Positions 1 through 9,288 of a stretch of DNA of 35,563 nt are shown in pieces (positions within the stretch are counted from its first letter, which is position 1; every line of letters begins with the position of its first letter). Origin of the DNA: Porphyromonadaceae bacterium (lineage in GTDB: Bacteria; Bacteroidota; Bacteroidia; Bacteroidales; Porphyromonadaceae); contig JAUMYV010000018.1 in assembly GCA_030528445.1 (NCBI GenBank), positions 1 to 35,563 of the forward strand. The letters run 5' to 3'. Below the pieces are notes generated by a model, which was given only the letters and a program-made list of their open reading frames with translations, was not told the DNA's origin and made no database searches. The translations under genes were made by a program, and so were the position numbers.

Positions 1-54
1 CTTGAATACAAAAAGAAATGGGGCTATGCCAAAAGCCAATTTTGACACAGCCCC
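1..54. repeat. Left arm of a perfect 54-bp terminal inverted repeat
   Basis: The first 54 bases are identical to the reverse complement of the last 54 (35510-35563). Identity stops exactly after CCCC at position 54, where the next bases differ (a here, t in the other arm). The inner 35 bases (20-54) form a near-palindrome whose reverse complement begins GGGGCTGTGTCAAAATTGGC; the outer 19 bases are CTTGAATACAAAAAGAAAT. A sharp inner border and no visible outer border suggest that this is the end of a longer dispersed element continuing outside the window, probably an insertion sequence. The window may therefore be a contig bounded by two copies of it (inference). Confidence 0.9.
20..54 (-). 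terminator. Hairpin terminator after the DUF805 gene
   Basis: Read on the minus strand, GGGGCTGTGTCAAAA pairs with TTTTGGCATAGCCCC through about 15 base pairs, two of them G-T, around a 5-base loop, followed by ATTTCTTTTTG. This fits a rho-independent terminator for the minus-strand genes ending at 87. The hairpin is also part of the terminal repeat, so its terminator role may be acquired. Confidence 0.65.
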
Positions 55-86
55 ATATTTGTGTTTGAGCCAATCCGCCGCTAGGA

Positions 87-641
87 CTAAACACTCTCTG
101 CTCCAGTAGAAGGTAGCGCTTTGGGATCCGGTCCGTAGCGATTGTCACCACGCGTACCAGCCTTTAGGAAGAATATAATCAACGTAAGCGAGAGAGCCAC
201 CGAGACAATACCAAGAATGGCATTAGTCCCCATCATCAGCATCAAACTCTCGGCAGAGTCAGAGGTCGGATCAAAGAATATCATAGCATACCAGAGAATC
301 ATCATGACCAATATCGCCAAAGCCCACCAACCAGAACGATTAATATCGTGCAAGCGTCGGATGCAGATGGTCAGGAATGGAGGCAAACTAATGAGCGAAA
401 AGGCTAACATCAAGGACATCATGCGCAAATCCCCAGCCATACCCGTGGGGGCAACACTCGAGATCCATGCTTGATCGTCGTGCGGAGCAAAAAGCAAAAT
501 GCCCACAAGCGAAAGAATAAGCTGAATCATCAGATAGAACAACTGAAACCCCCAAAACTCTCTGCGGCGTGCTCGACCACGAGGATTGGCATAGTTGACC
601 GTATAGCAGTCTTTGAAGTAGCTAAATAAACTCTTTTTCAT
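87..641 (-). CDS. DUF805 family inner membrane protein
   Basis: A 184-residue integral membrane protein with the DUF805 pattern. A conserved GRARRREFW block sits at residues 22-30, before the first membrane segment (about 31-52). RRLHDINRSGWW at about 95-106 lies between the next two segments, and GTRGDNRYGPDP follows the last segment near the C-terminus. About four membrane segments are visible. Biochemical function is unknown for the family. The gene begins 17 nt after the nitroreductase stop and is followed by a hairpin terminator, so it is probably the last gene of the operon that starts with glycogen synthase. The length is usual for the family and nothing looks broken. Confidence 0.85.
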   Translation of the reverse strand: MKKSLFSYFKDCYTVNYANPRGRARRREFWGFQLFYLMIQLILSLVGILLFAPHDDQAWISSVAPTGMAGDLRMMSLMLAFSLISLPPFLTICIRRLHDINRSGWWALAILVMMILWYAMIFFDPTSDSAESLMLMMGTNAILGIVSVALSLTLIIFFLKAGTRGDNRYGPDPKALPSTGAESV

Positions 642-658
642 AACGCTCAGATATTGTT

Positions 659-1243
659 TTACTTGATTGCACGATAGATGAGCTCCTCACGCTTGCGCTT
701 AGGAACATAGTGTCGCTTTGCTTCGTCACGATAGTAGCGAATATCAGCCTCAGCCTCCACATCTCTGACCTCAACCTCCTCAATAGGTTTACCTATGGCG
801 ACAATGCTAATGGGAGTAAGATATTCGGGCAGGTCAAGCATGGCGGCTATTCTCTTGGGGTCGAATGAGAGGAAAATACATGCACCAAAGCCAGACTCCA
901 CAGCCATCAGCCCGAGAGCCTCTAGCTGCAGCCCTTCATCGAATCTAGCGCTCGAAGACAAGCGCGTATCCAAGATCTGAATAACGAAAGCCGTAGGGCG
1001 CTCATCCTCATTAGGCTCTGGCCATTCAGGCAGATACCCTGCCCAAACGACAGACTGGCTGAGCGTATGGCATAGAGCATCGTCCGTCACGAGTACATAC
1101 TTGAGCGGTTGCATATTGCGTGCCGAAGCCGTGTAGCGTAGCCCCTCAATCCAAGACGACATCAGCTCTTGACTCGGACGTATCGACCGGTCGAAACGGC
1201 GGTAACTACGGTTGCGTTTAAGTAGCTCAATCAACTGCATCAT
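659..1243 (-). CDS. Nitroreductase family protein
   Basis: A protein of 194 residues with the nitroreductase fold pattern: an N-terminal NRSYRRF motif (residues 11-17) typical of the FMN phosphate-binding segment, a central SARNMQP segment, and a C-terminal IGKP followed by a charged tail. Members are FMN-dependent NAD(P)H oxidoreductases acting on nitro compounds, quinones or other acceptors; the substrate cannot be read from sequence. An ATG at 1243 was chosen because the longer reading frame runs back into the protease gene, whose stop is at 1248, and the extra residues do not resemble the family. The 4-nt gap to the protease stop suggests translational coupling. A DUF805 gene follows 17 nt after it. 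Confidence 0.8.
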   Translation of the reverse strand: MMQLIELLKRNRSYRRFDRSIRPSQELMSSWIEGLRYTASARNMQPLKYVLVTDDALCHTLSQSVVWAGYLPEWPEPNEDERPTAFVIQILDTRLSSSARFDEGLQLEALGLMAVESGFGACIFLSFDPKRIAAMLDLPEYLTPISIVAIGKPIEEVEVRDVEAEADIRYYRDEAKRHYVPKRKREELIYRAIK

Positions 1244-1247
1244 AGTT

Positions 1248-3565
1248 TTATTGATAAATGAATTTAAGCGTTCGCTTCTCTCCCTCAGCCTCAATCTGGA
1301 CAACGTAAACCCCGCCTGTGACCAAGAAATCAACTGGCACTACATACTCTGTAGCAGAAGATAGCTTCTGCTGATGCACGAGCTGTCCGCTCAAGCTATA
1401 CAGACGTAGCTGCGCTGAAGCAAACCGCTTGGGCAGGAGTACATAGAGACGAGACTGATAGTAATAGCACTGTATCTCTGCTCCGTGTAGCGCAGGGCTT
1501 GGAATAGGCAATACATTGGGGGAAGTAGGTGACTGAACTAGGAGGTCGACCCAGAGATCTCCATTACGAGGCGTCCAACCTGTTTGGTCAAGCTCAAACA
1601 TATTCCAGCTCGTAGCAGTCTTACGCTTAGCTTGATACAAGAAAGGGAAACGAATAAATTCGCTTGCGGACTTAGGGGTGAGCGTCAGCATATACGAGCC
1701 TCGACCTATTGCGGAGGGCTGAAGATCTGATAGACTTGGAACAAACAGCTCGATAGTGTCGGCGTCTAGAGTCCGATCTGAGCTACCGAAGCGGTTCTCT
1801 TGTCTATCATAACGATCGAACGTCGCAGCATTCAGCTCCGTCTCCCAAACTATTCGTCCAAGAGTCTTGCCATCGGCTAGCTCTCTGAGCTTAATATCCA
1901 TCTGAGGGAAAGATGTCTTGAGATGCTCCTCTCCACGGAATAGAAGATAGACACCAAGAGGCGTAACCTCCCCTTCTTTGAGGTTAATAACTCGGCCGAT
2001 GCCTCTAAGTTTCTCATCGGATAAAACCTGAATATCATCTTGTTTGGGAGAATTAGGCGGAAAATCGCTCAAGCGATAAACAGCATTAGAGACATGTGGG
2101 TCATAGCCCTCACACAGAGTCTTACCCGTATTGTCTGGGTCGAGGAAGGGCCTGAGGCTCATCGAATCGGTTCTCTCTACCCACGTGCGATGAATGGCGT
2201 AGTAGTGATCGCTCTCGGGTGAGGTACAGGTCGAGGCACCACCAGTGAGCGCACCAATCAAGAGACCATTCCTATCAAACAAACCCGAGCCAGAGGATCC
2301 TCCAGCCGTCGTCCCGATCTCCCAGCGCGGTATGTACCAATGCTTCTCATCCCAAGAAAGCCCGATACCTATGCTGTAGTTATCTTCTATTGCTATTGGC
2401 TCATCGGTTGTTTGGTTATATCGCTTGGTCGTTGCCAGTGGATGATGAATCCCAACGTAGGGATGTGGTGGCGTAGGGCTAATGCTCCAACCAGCAAAGC
2501 AGGCGTTGTACGCTGTGGGGATAGGCAATAGATTACCATCTACATCCTTGGGCAAACCTGTGATGCGGAGCAGTGCCATATCGGCCTCGGGGTTATAGGC
2601 GACTAGTTCTGCTCCACTAAGCGTCATCTCCTCCGTCCCTCGTATGTTACCATTGGTCTTTTGGCTCTGGAAGCCAAAGAAGAAAACCGTCGTCTTGGCT
2701 TCTTGTTTGATTGCCTCTATATCATCAAGTTCATAGAGACGATTGACGTTGTGAGCCGCTGTAAGGACGTAAGCCGTGCCATCACCTCGCAAATTATTGA
2801 TTAGTGTACCTGTGCTATATAGACCGCCATTGACTACCTGCAGAAGCGTAGCTCGCGATTGTCTATTCCACTCGGGGAATGCCACGACATTGCGCGCGCA
2901 GTCTAGCTTAGGGAGCGCATTGCGGTTGTGATCAAATATCGGCTCTCCAGCAATTGCACTGCGTATGGCCTGAGCACGCATACCTAGAAAATCGTGGTGT
3001 AGCTTATCAATAACAAAAGGAACGATGCGTGCCCCTCTAGGAGGACATTCGTACTCTAGAGTAATCTGTTCGCCCTGTACGGGGGCTAAGCTGAGCAGCC
3101 CGTCGGGGTTATTATTGGCATCGGTAAAAGCTCCTCGCCTAAGCCTGTCTGCTCCGTAGATATATAGGGCTGCATCCTTGGGTAAATGGTACTGGCGTAG
3201 GGTTAACCCAATCCCCTTTGCATTGGGACTTGTGATGGTGCATCTCCACGTGTAGCAACCCCTATCATCAATCAGCCACTCACCACAGCTCTCTGGCGAT
3301 AGGTTTAGATCTCTACTCACAGCGAAGCGAAGCACACGAAACGCCTGCTCTCGCGAGGTCTCCTGTGGCAAATCCTGCTCGCAGAGCTCTGGCAAGCGAA
3401 GATGTACCACAGACTCCCCCCCCCCTGGCTATTTGCTGCGACAGCTCTCATTTCGATGCCACTAGAGCTTCGCGCGGGACGGTGTACCGAGTACTGCCCC
3501 GTGGCTTGATAGACAAACCCTAGAGATAGTAATAGTATAAAAATCTGCCTAAACCTATTCATCAT
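1248..3565 (-). CDS. T9SS-secreted trypsin-like protease (lysyl endopeptidase-like), frame broken at a G10 tract
   Basis: Two overlapping frames together encode one secreted serine protease. The first (from about 3565) gives a signal peptide (MNRFRQIFILLLSLGF, cleavage near ATGQ) and runs to AANSQGGG. The second (1248-3410) carries the protease: TAAH with His at 2753-2751, EADMALL (candidate Asp) and GGSSGSG (candidate nucleophile Ser), in the order His-Asp-Ser of family S1 as in lysyl endopeptidases. The last 80 or so residues (LYSLSGQLVHQQ, then a GGVYVVQI strand) match a type A type IX sorting domain. The frames meet at ten Gs; upstream of the tract the protease frame has a TAG. With 8 or 11 Gs they would join as SQGGGESVVHL or one Gly shorter. 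As sequenced, translation from the signal peptide ends at 3317. Either a phase-OFF gene or a tract-length error. Confidence 0.82.
3416..3425 (-). repeat. Poly-G tract (G10 on coding strand) inside the protease gene
   Basis: Ten consecutive Cs on the plus strand, ten Gs in the coding direction, lie about 50 codons into the protease gene. No other homopolymer this long was noticed in the window; the next C runs are six long. Tracts of this length are typical slipped-strand mispairing sites. Confidence 0.9.
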
Positions 3566-3601
3566 AAAATCCACACAATTAGTCGTGTCGTTTTGCTTGC
3601 T

Positions 3602-5224
3602 CTACTTAATGCCTTTGTAGGCCTTGAGGTAGTGCTTGTAGAAGTGATTCCACTCGGCTTGCTCTGCCAGGACCATAGCCTCCTCGCATAGCTCCTTGGT
3701 CGATCCCAACTTCCCAGAGGCAAGCGCCTCAATATGCTCAGCAATCTGTTCGACTACCTCCTGTGTATTGTAGTCCGTTCGCTCCACGAGACGCACTGGC
3801 ACCCCCACCTCTGAGTAGCGTTTCTGCCCGCGGAGCTGATCATCAGCCCACAGCCCGAAACCTGCAAAGTTGGTCGTAATAGTGGGCACACCGAAAGCAA
3901 TACTCTCCAGTGGCGTATAGCCCCAAGGCTCGTAATAGCTTGGATAAACCGTCAGATCCATACCAATGAGCAAATCGTAATAGCTGAGATTTAGAATGCC
4001 ATCACTACCGTGCAGATAGCAGGGGACAAAGATTATATTGACCTTCTCGTCTGCTTGGTCAAGGCCAAGATAGCGGAAGTGGCTCTGTGCCGCATCGTCA
4101 GCCATATTGTGTAGCCAGTGCGTCAGACTAGGGTGCTGGAGTGCCCCTGTCTTCGCCTCCTCTGGGTGCTCTAGCAGATATTTGAGGTCTGCACGTGCCT
4201 CTGCGACCCAAGCTGGTACGAGTAGGAAGGCAACGATGGGTCGCTTACCCGTGTAGCTATGTCTGAGTTTGGCTACAGACTCAACGAATAGATCGATCCC
4301 CTTATTGCGATACTCATAGCGCCCACCTAGGGAGACGAAGCATGCCTTGTCGCTGATGGTATACCCCGTAAGCGCCGAAGCCACAGAGGCAAGGCGCTCG
4401 CGAGCCTGCTTGCGTGCACGCTCAAAAGCACGTCCCTTGGGGACGAAGTCTCCCTCGAAGCCATTGGGCAGTACTACTGGCTCTCGCTCTATGAGCTGCT
4501 TGCACTCGCGAGCCGTAAGTTTGCTTACAGTGGCGAAGCAGTCTGCCGCGTGTGCGGCAAGTTTCTCTACCGAGTGCTTAGCCTCTACATTCAATTCACG
4601 AGCCATTTGGTCTCCATTGTAGTGCTCCATGTAGGCGTAGAGTTCCTTGCCGTTGCCCGCAATAGAGCGACCTACCGTAGTGGCATGAGTGATAAACATC
4701 GTACGGAGCTTCGGCTCTATCGCCTTGGAGTAGAGTAGTCCCATCCCTGTTTGCCATTCGTTGAAGATTGCGATGTGCTTGCTCCTCTTGGGTAATATCT
4801 CGAAGATGCTGTGCATCACACGCGCTGCTGCCACACCAAATAGGCTTGCCTGGTCGTAGTCCCCATAGCCTTTGTCGCTCTGCAAACCATACTGCTGCCA
4901 CATCTGGAAGTAGAGGGCATCGCGCTCCTGCCACAGAGGCGAGAAGTCGACCAGTACGACGGCTGGCTTACCTGGTACACTCCAACGCCCGACTACAGTA
5001 CGCAAGGGGAACTTGGACTGTTGTTTATCGACCCACTTCTGTAGCTCCTCGGGGACATCTGGCTCGAAATCCATGGGCAAGGCCTCACCCTGCTGAGCCA
5101 ATAGAGGACCAATAAAAACCACCGAGCCCTCGTGCGCCTGCATCATCGCTCTAGCCCTCGAACTAAGGACGGTATAGATACCGCCCATTTTATTGCATAC
5201 TTCCCAGCTTGTTTCTAGTATCAT
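3602..5224 (-). CDS. Glycogen synthase (GT3-like glycosyltransferase)
   Basis: A cytoplasmic protein of 540 residues, predicted to add glucose from a nucleotide sugar to a growing alpha-1,4-glucan. The N-terminus ETSWEVCNKMGGIYTVLSSR matches the Lys-x-Gly-Gly loop region (K12, G14, G15) of glycogen synthases. FNEWQTGMG and THATTVGRSIAGNG match the animal and fungal type GT3 enzymes better than GlgA of family GT5. The C-terminal lobe has YYEPWGYTPLESIAFGVP, an E-x7-E motif that holds the donor nucleotide. Family assignment is from motif recognition only. A TAnnTTTG-type box lies 40 nt before the ATG. The protease gene starts about 36 nt after its stop, so the two may be co-transcribed. Confidence 0.85.
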   Translation of the reverse strand: MILETSWEVCNKMGGIYTVLSSRARAMMQAHEGSVVFIGPLLAQQGEALPMDFEPDVPEELQKWVDKQQSKFPLRTVVGRWSVPGKPAVVLVDFSPLWQERDALYFQMWQQYGLQSDKGYGDYDQASLFGVAAARVMHSIFEILPKRSKHIAIFNEWQTGMGLLYSKAIEPKLRTMFITHATTVGRSIAGNGKELYAYMEHYNGDQMARELNVEAKHSVEKLAAHAADCFATVSKLTARECKQLIEREPVVLPNGFEGDFVPKGRAFERARKQARERLASVASALTGYTISDKACFVSLGGRYEYRNKGIDLFVESVAKLRHSYTGKRPIVAFLLVPAWVAEARADLKYLLEHPEEAKTGALQHPSLTHWLHNMADDAAQSHFRYLGLDQADEKVNIIFVPCYLHGSDGILNLSYYDLLIGMDLTVYPSYYEPWGYTPLESIAFGVPTITTNFAGFGLWADDQLRGQKRYSEVGVPVRLVERTDYNTQEVVEQIAEHIEALASGKLGSTKELCEEAMVLAEQAEWNHFYKHYLKAYKGIK

Positions 5225-5263
5225 TATGTTGTTTCGTTTGAGTTTTTTAATCTGATTTTACCC

Positions 5264-5271
5264 CAAAAATA
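5264..5271 (-). promoter_or_regulatory. Candidate -7 promoter box of the glycogen synthase operon
   Basis: The plus strand reads CAAAAATA, giving TATTTTTG on the minus strand, which matches the Bacteroidota -7 consensus TAnnTTTG 40 nt before the glycogen synthase ATG. No TTTG -33 box at the usual spacing was found. Confidence 0.4.
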
Positions 5272-5320
5272 TGCCACTTAGTACAAATAAGCAACTAAAC
5301 CTCTCGTGCCTGAACTGACT

Positions 5321-7474
5321 CTAGACGAAAGTACGCCAGAGCATAGCCACTAGAGCAGTCACGACGATGCCTAGCCCTAGAGGCAAGAAAGTCGCGATAG
5401 CCGTCCAGCGCAGGCTACCTGTCTCCTTGTATATGGTATATATGGTGGTGCTACAAGGATGATGAAGCAAGCAGAAGAGCATCAGATTGACAGCAGTAAG
5501 CATCGTCCACCCCCCAGCCTGTAGCAGCGCCTTGGTTTCTTCGGGACTTCCCTCGGTCAGCACTCCAGCCGCGCCACTACCCAGATCAGGATTCATCAGC
5601 ACGGTAAGCATCAAGACTGTCGGGATAACAATCTCGTTGGCTGGGATAGCGAGTACATAAGCCAGCAGGATGATTCCGTTTAGCCCGAGAAACCAGCCTG
5701 GGGCATCGAGCCAATGCACCAGATGAGCCGCAATACTATCGCCACCTATATGGACATTCCCCGAGAGCCAAATAAGTGCTCCAGCAGGTACAGCGAAGAT
5801 GACCGCTCTACCCAGTACGATAAGCGTACGATCGATGAGTGAGGTATAGAGCGTACGCCAGAACTGAGGCGGACGGTATGGTGGCAGTTCTAGGTGGAAG
5901 GTAGAGACCTCGCCTCGAAGTACGGTACGAGAGAGTAACCACGAAGAGGCGAACATAAGTGTAATGCCCAGCAAGACGACCAGCAGAACGCTCCCAATGC
6001 TCGCTAGAGAAGAATAAGCGCTAGGAACAGCAGCCCCGATGAAGAGCGTCCCGATGAGGATCTGCGTCGGCCAGCGCCCATTGCAAAGGGAGAAGTTATT
6101 GGTAATAATGGCGATGAGCCGCTCTCGGTTACTATCAATGATACGCGTGGAGACAACACCCGCGGCATTGCACCCGAAGCCCATACTCATGGTCAGAGCC
6201 TGCTTGCCGTGGGCACCAGAGCGGCGAAACAGTTCGTCGAGATTGAACGCCACGCGAGGCAGATAGCCAAAGTCCTCCAAGAGCGTAAAGAGCGGAAAAA
6301 AGATCGCCATCGGCGGGAGCATCACCGACACCACCCATGCCGTGGCCAAATAAACGCCATCGACCAGTAGACCTGTGAGCCACCAAGGCGCTTGCACATA
6401 CTCAAAAGCAGAGCGAAGCAGCGGATGCAGATAGCCCACGAGTAGCTCGTTGAGCCAACCAGAGGGATAGTTGGAACCTACTATTGTCAGCCAAAAAACC
6501 AAGGCCAATAGACCTATCATAATCGGGAAGCCCCACCTACGGCTCGTCAGGATCTTATCTAGCTTGACGTCGAGGGATGAACGGCCACGGCTATTGCCTT
6601 GGCGCACCACCTCCGAGCAGATTTGCTCCGCCTCGGCATAGATCCCCTCTATCCAGCGCTCGTGCAGATCCTCACCTAGCTCTAGGTGTATCTCTCGCGC
6701 TAGAGCGAGCAGAGACTCCGAGCCGAAACGCTCGACGATACTAGGGTCCTCCTCCAGCAGTCGGTAGGCAATCCACTGGACGTTGTTGTTCTCTGGATAA
6801 GCCTGCTGTACTGCCTCCTTCAGCCGAGCTACTTTCTTCTCTGCCTCTCTAGGCAGAGAAGTGTTGCGTCTAGGCCGACAGACAATCTCTCCGCTAGCCA
6901 CCCCCCTCATCGTAGAGAGTAGCTCCTCCATGCCCACAGACGACCTGGCCGAAGCCCCCACGACGGGGACGCCCAAGCGACGAGCTAGGGCATTGAGGTC
7001 GACTTCGATATCGTTGCGCTTGGCTTCGTCAAGTAGATTAACGCAGAGGACAACTCTATCGGTAATCTGCAGCACCTGTAAGATCAGGTTCATATTGCGC
7101 TCCAACCTCGTCGCATCGGCCACGACTACCGTTACATCGGGGGCATCGAAGAGAATAAAGTCTCGAGCGATCTCTTCGTCCTCACTTGTCGAGGAGAGAG
7201 AATAGGTACCCGGTAGGTCAATGATGCGGTACTCCTGACCAGCATAGGCAAAAGCTCCCTCTGCTTTGCCGACAGTCTTGCCTGGCCAGTTCCCCGTATG
7301 CTGCTTGAGCCCTGTTAGGTTGTTGAATATGGTGCTCTTACCTGTATTGGGATTACCTGCTAGAGCTATGGTATAGCGTGCTTGAGTCGCTCGCTCTCCT
7401 CTGCGCTCAAGCTTAGCCGAGCGAGCTTGCGGACAGGCGGAGCACCCCGAGGCGGATGTACATTGCTTACTCAT
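5321..7474 (-). CDS. feoB: Ferrous iron transport protein B (GTPase-coupled metal transporter)
   Basis: A 717-residue inner membrane protein. The N-terminal G domain shows G1 GNPNTGKS (residues 40-47), G3 DLPG (86-89) and G4 NLLD (146-149); the rest is membrane segments with FeoB Gate regions, for example [11 protein letters not shown] and the [17 protein letters not shown] block near the C-terminus. It imports Fe2+, with GTP hydrolysis gating uptake. In Porphyromonas gingivalis one FeoB paralogue has been linked to manganese, so the metal is not settled here. The first 14 residues have three cysteines (C5, C11, C14) before the G domain, a possible metal-binding tail. The gene starts 20 nt after the DtxR-FeoA gene, so both are probably co-transcribed and metal-controlled. 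Confidence 0.96.
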   Translation of the reverse strand: MSKQCTSASGCSACPQARSAKLERRGERATQARYTIALAGNPNTGKSTIFNNLTGLKQHTGNWPGKTVGKAEGAFAYAGQEYRIIDLPGTYSLSSTSEDEEIARDFILFDAPDVTVVVADATRLERNMNLILQVLQITDRVVLCVNLLDEAKRNDIEVDLNALARRLGVPVVGASARSSVGMEELLSTMRGVASGEIVCRPRRNTSLPREAEKKVARLKEAVQQAYPENNNVQWIAYRLLEEDPSIVERFGSESLLALAREIHLELGEDLHERWIEGIYAEAEQICSEVVRQGNSRGRSSLDVKLDKILTSRRWGFPIMIGLLALVFWLTIVGSNYPSGWLNELLVGYLHPLLRSAFEYVQAPWWLTGLLVDGVYLATAWVVSVMLPPMAIFFPLFTLLEDFGYLPRVAFNLDELFRRSGAHGKQALTMSMGFGCNAAGVVSTRIIDSNRERLIAIITNNFSLCNGRWPTQILIGTLFIGAAVPSAYSSLASIGSVLLVVLLGITLMFASSWLLSRTVLRGEVSTFHLELPPYRPPQFWRTLYTSLIDRTLIVLGRAVIFAVPAGALIWLSGNVHIGGDSIAAHLVHWLDAPGWFLGLNGIILLAYVLAIPANEIVIPTVLMLTVLMNPDLGSGAAGVLTEGSPEETKALLQAGGWTMLTAVNLMLFCLLHHPCSTTIYTIYKETGSLRWTAIATFLPLGLGIVVTALVAMLWRTFV

Positions 7475-7494
7475 TTATATAAATTAAGGACTAG

Positions 7495-8463
7495 TTAATT
7501 CTTCTCAATCAAGATATACTGAGCTTGATCATGCCGTAGCGCAATAGCCGAGCCGCGCACCACATAAGCTATGGGATTACCCATAGGGCTCTTCATCTCG
7601 ATACTCACACGACTACCACGCACGAAACCCAAATCCATCAGACGCCTGCGCATCGCCCCCCGACAGCTCGGCGAGAGGGCTACGATGCGTACCTCCTCGC
7701 CCTCGGATAGAGCCGTCAGCCGTCTTACCCTAAGCGCCTGCTCGACTACCTCGTCTGTAGGCTCAATCTGCGTGAGCGTGAGAGCCTCTAGGGCGACAAG
7801 AGGTAGAGTATGCTGCTCACCCTCGTAGAGAAAGACAAAATGATTGGGACTGACTCGGGTAATCTGGAGGACGGCACTACGAGCTAGATGTGTCTGATTG
7901 ATTTTGGCAAAGAGCTCGGCATCATCATCCTCGATATGCAGTAGCCGAAACCATTGCCCAGGGGTGATGCGTCCGGCAACTAACTGATTCGTCTGGGGCA
8001 GCTCTAGCGTATGGGTAGGAATGGGGTCTCCATGGGGGTCAAAGAGAGGATTGCGCAGTAGGGACGAGATGCGAGCCTGTTCCTCCTCACTAATGTGGTG
8101 CTCCATCTTATTGGCCATCTGGTGCCAATCCTCGGGCTTGTAGCCAGAGTGCTCGGCCAAATACTTCTCGTAGATGCGATGCGCTCTGATTAGGCGCAAT
8201 GCCCTATGCTCCCCCTGCTCGGTGAGCTTGAGGGGCATGGACTGCATATCACCGCTGAGCACGAGCGAGCCAACAATCTGCGCAAGCAACTCGTCCGACA
8301 GCCTAAGCCTCTGGGCAATTGCCTCTACGGTAGTGCTCTCCTGCGTCTCTGCGGCATGATAGACCGCCTTGAGGAAATCTTCCTCCGCCTCCTGTAGATG
8401 CCTTCTGGCCGGGCGGGGCGAGATAGCTCTGTCGAGTAAGTATTTCATTGACCGGAATCCCAT
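7495..8463 (-). CDS. DtxR-family metal-dependent repressor fused to FeoA domain
   Basis: A protein of 322 residues, two modules in one chain. Residues about 20-160 form a DtxR/MntR winged helix (EAEEDFLKAVYHA, then a recognition helix region around LRLSDELLAQIVGSL) and metal-binding dimerisation region (SEEEQARISSLL). The last 80 residues are an SH3-like FeoA domain (PSCRGAMRRRLMDLGFVRGSRV, SPMGNPIAYVVRGSAIALR). It likely senses Fe2+ or Mn2+ and represses this unit, and the FeoA part may act on FeoB. No separate feoA is seen beside feoB, so the fusion may supply that function. A second in-frame ATG at 8448 (MKYLLDR) is an equally plausible start. Confidence 0.9.
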   Translation of the reverse strand: MGFRSMKYLLDRAISPRPARRHLQEAEEDFLKAVYHAAETQESTTVEAIAQRLRLSDELLAQIVGSLVLSGDMQSMPLKLTEQGEHRALRLIRAHRIYEKYLAEHSGYKPEDWHQMANKMEHHISEEEQARISSLLRNPLFDPHGDPIPTHTLELPQTNQLVAGRITPGQWFRLLHIEDDDAELFAKINQTHLARSAVLQITRVSPNHFVFLYEGEQHTLPLVALEALTLTQIEPTDEVVEQALRVRRLTALSEGEEVRIVALSPSCRGAMRRRLMDLGFVRGSRVSIEMKSPMGNPIAYVVRGSAIALRHDQAQYILIEKN

Positions 8464-8497
8464 CGCTGTAAGATTTTAGTTGCGTATATCTATCAGA

Positions 8498-8505
8498 CAA
8501 AATTA
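8498..8505 (-). promoter_or_regulatory. Candidate -7 promoter box of the dtxR-feoA/feoB operon
   Basis: CAAAATTA on the plus strand is TAATTTTG on the minus strand, a match to TAnnTTTG 35 nt before the ATG at 8463 and 50 nt before the one at 8448. No convincing -33 box or DtxR operator dyad was found. Confidence 0.45.
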
Positions 8506-8577
8506 GTCTTTTTACATAACACCCTCTATTTTCGCCAAATTGAACGAGGTAGAGAGGAGCTAAATATTCTCGTGAGG

Positions 8578-9198
8578 CTACTGCTCCTCTTGTGGCAAGG
8601 TGTAGAGTAGATGCGTTCCCCAGCCGATGGAGCCGAGTAGCCCCGTTTGCCTAAAGGCTCGGAGCTCGCGACCTGCAGCAGTCCGCTCAAGGCCTGTCAT
8701 CGTCGCGTATGTGCGGATGTTCAAGGCCGAATGCTTGCGAAGATATGCTAGAGCCAAATCAAGTCGCTCGGACTCATCCTCGACAATGGCTCCTCTATCG
8801 GGGGCTTGAGTGCGAGACAGATCGCAGTGGGCGTTTGCCTGACGTACAAGCACTTTGTCTGCTCGGAAGTTGATTCCTCCAATCTCAATGCTTGCCGCAT
8901 TGCGCTTGGTGCCACCTTCTTCTTCAGGCTCCGCTCCACGCCTGATCGCCAGTTTGGCCGTGAAAGTGCCCAGTCCATCGACCTTGACGGAGTATCCCTC
9001 GGCTACTTTGCCTGCTACCTCATCACTAAGCAAAGCCACGAGCCCGAGGACGTCTCCCTCGGTGAAGCTAGAGGCTGCAGAGATCTTGCGGGCAAGCTCT
9101 TGAAGGCTGATGCGCTGTGTAATTTGGATTTTGGGATACTTAATTCGCTTGCCTTCTCCCCTCAGATCAGGCAGCTCTGCCATAATATACTTAGCCAT
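8578..9198 (-). CDS. HU-family DNA-binding protein with C-terminal winged-helix-like domain
   Basis: A protein of 206 residues from the ATG at 9198 (MAKYIMAELPD). Residues about 18-115 resemble the HU/IHF-like proteins common in Bacteroidota (SLQELARKISAASSFTEGDVLGLV, then VKVDGLGTFTAKLA). These are about twice as long as canonical HU because of an extension. Residues about 130-206 (LDLALAYLRKHSALNIRTYA, GRELRAFRQTGLL) look like a small winged helix. It probably binds DNA as a nucleoid-associated or regulatory protein. An upstream in-frame start at 9240 would add a hydrophobic stretch absent from the family. It appears to be a single-gene unit with a -7 box 40 nt upstream. Confidence 0.82.
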   Translation of the reverse strand: MAKYIMAELPDLRGEGKRIKYPKIQITQRISLQELARKISAASSFTEGDVLGLVALLSDEVAGKVAEGYSVKVDGLGTFTAKLAIRRGAEPEEEGGTKRNAASIEIGGINFRADKVLVRQANAHCDLSRTQAPDRGAIVEDESERLDLALAYLRKHSALNIRTYATMTGLERTAAGRELRAFRQTGLLGSIGWGTHLLYTLPQEEQ

Positions 9199-9237
9199 AA
9201 AAACAGTAGAATAAAAGATGAATAAAAAGTAGTTCAA

Positions 9238-9245
9238 CAAAGTTA
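9238..9245 (-). promoter_or_regulatory. Candidate -7 promoter box of the HU-like gene
   Basis: CAAAGTTA on the plus strand is TAACTTTG on the minus strand, matching TAnnTTTG, 40 nt before the chosen ATG at 9198. This spacing also supports that start over the one at 9240. Confidence 0.45.
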
Positions 9246-9288
9246 GTCAATAGCCAATAAAAAAATAGATCAGCCCTCAGAAAAGTTT

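Noticed and set aside
5510-5520. C6 tracts as further phase switches (feoB, VOC gene)
   Set aside because: Six bases are too short for a convincing slippage site and the frames are intact.
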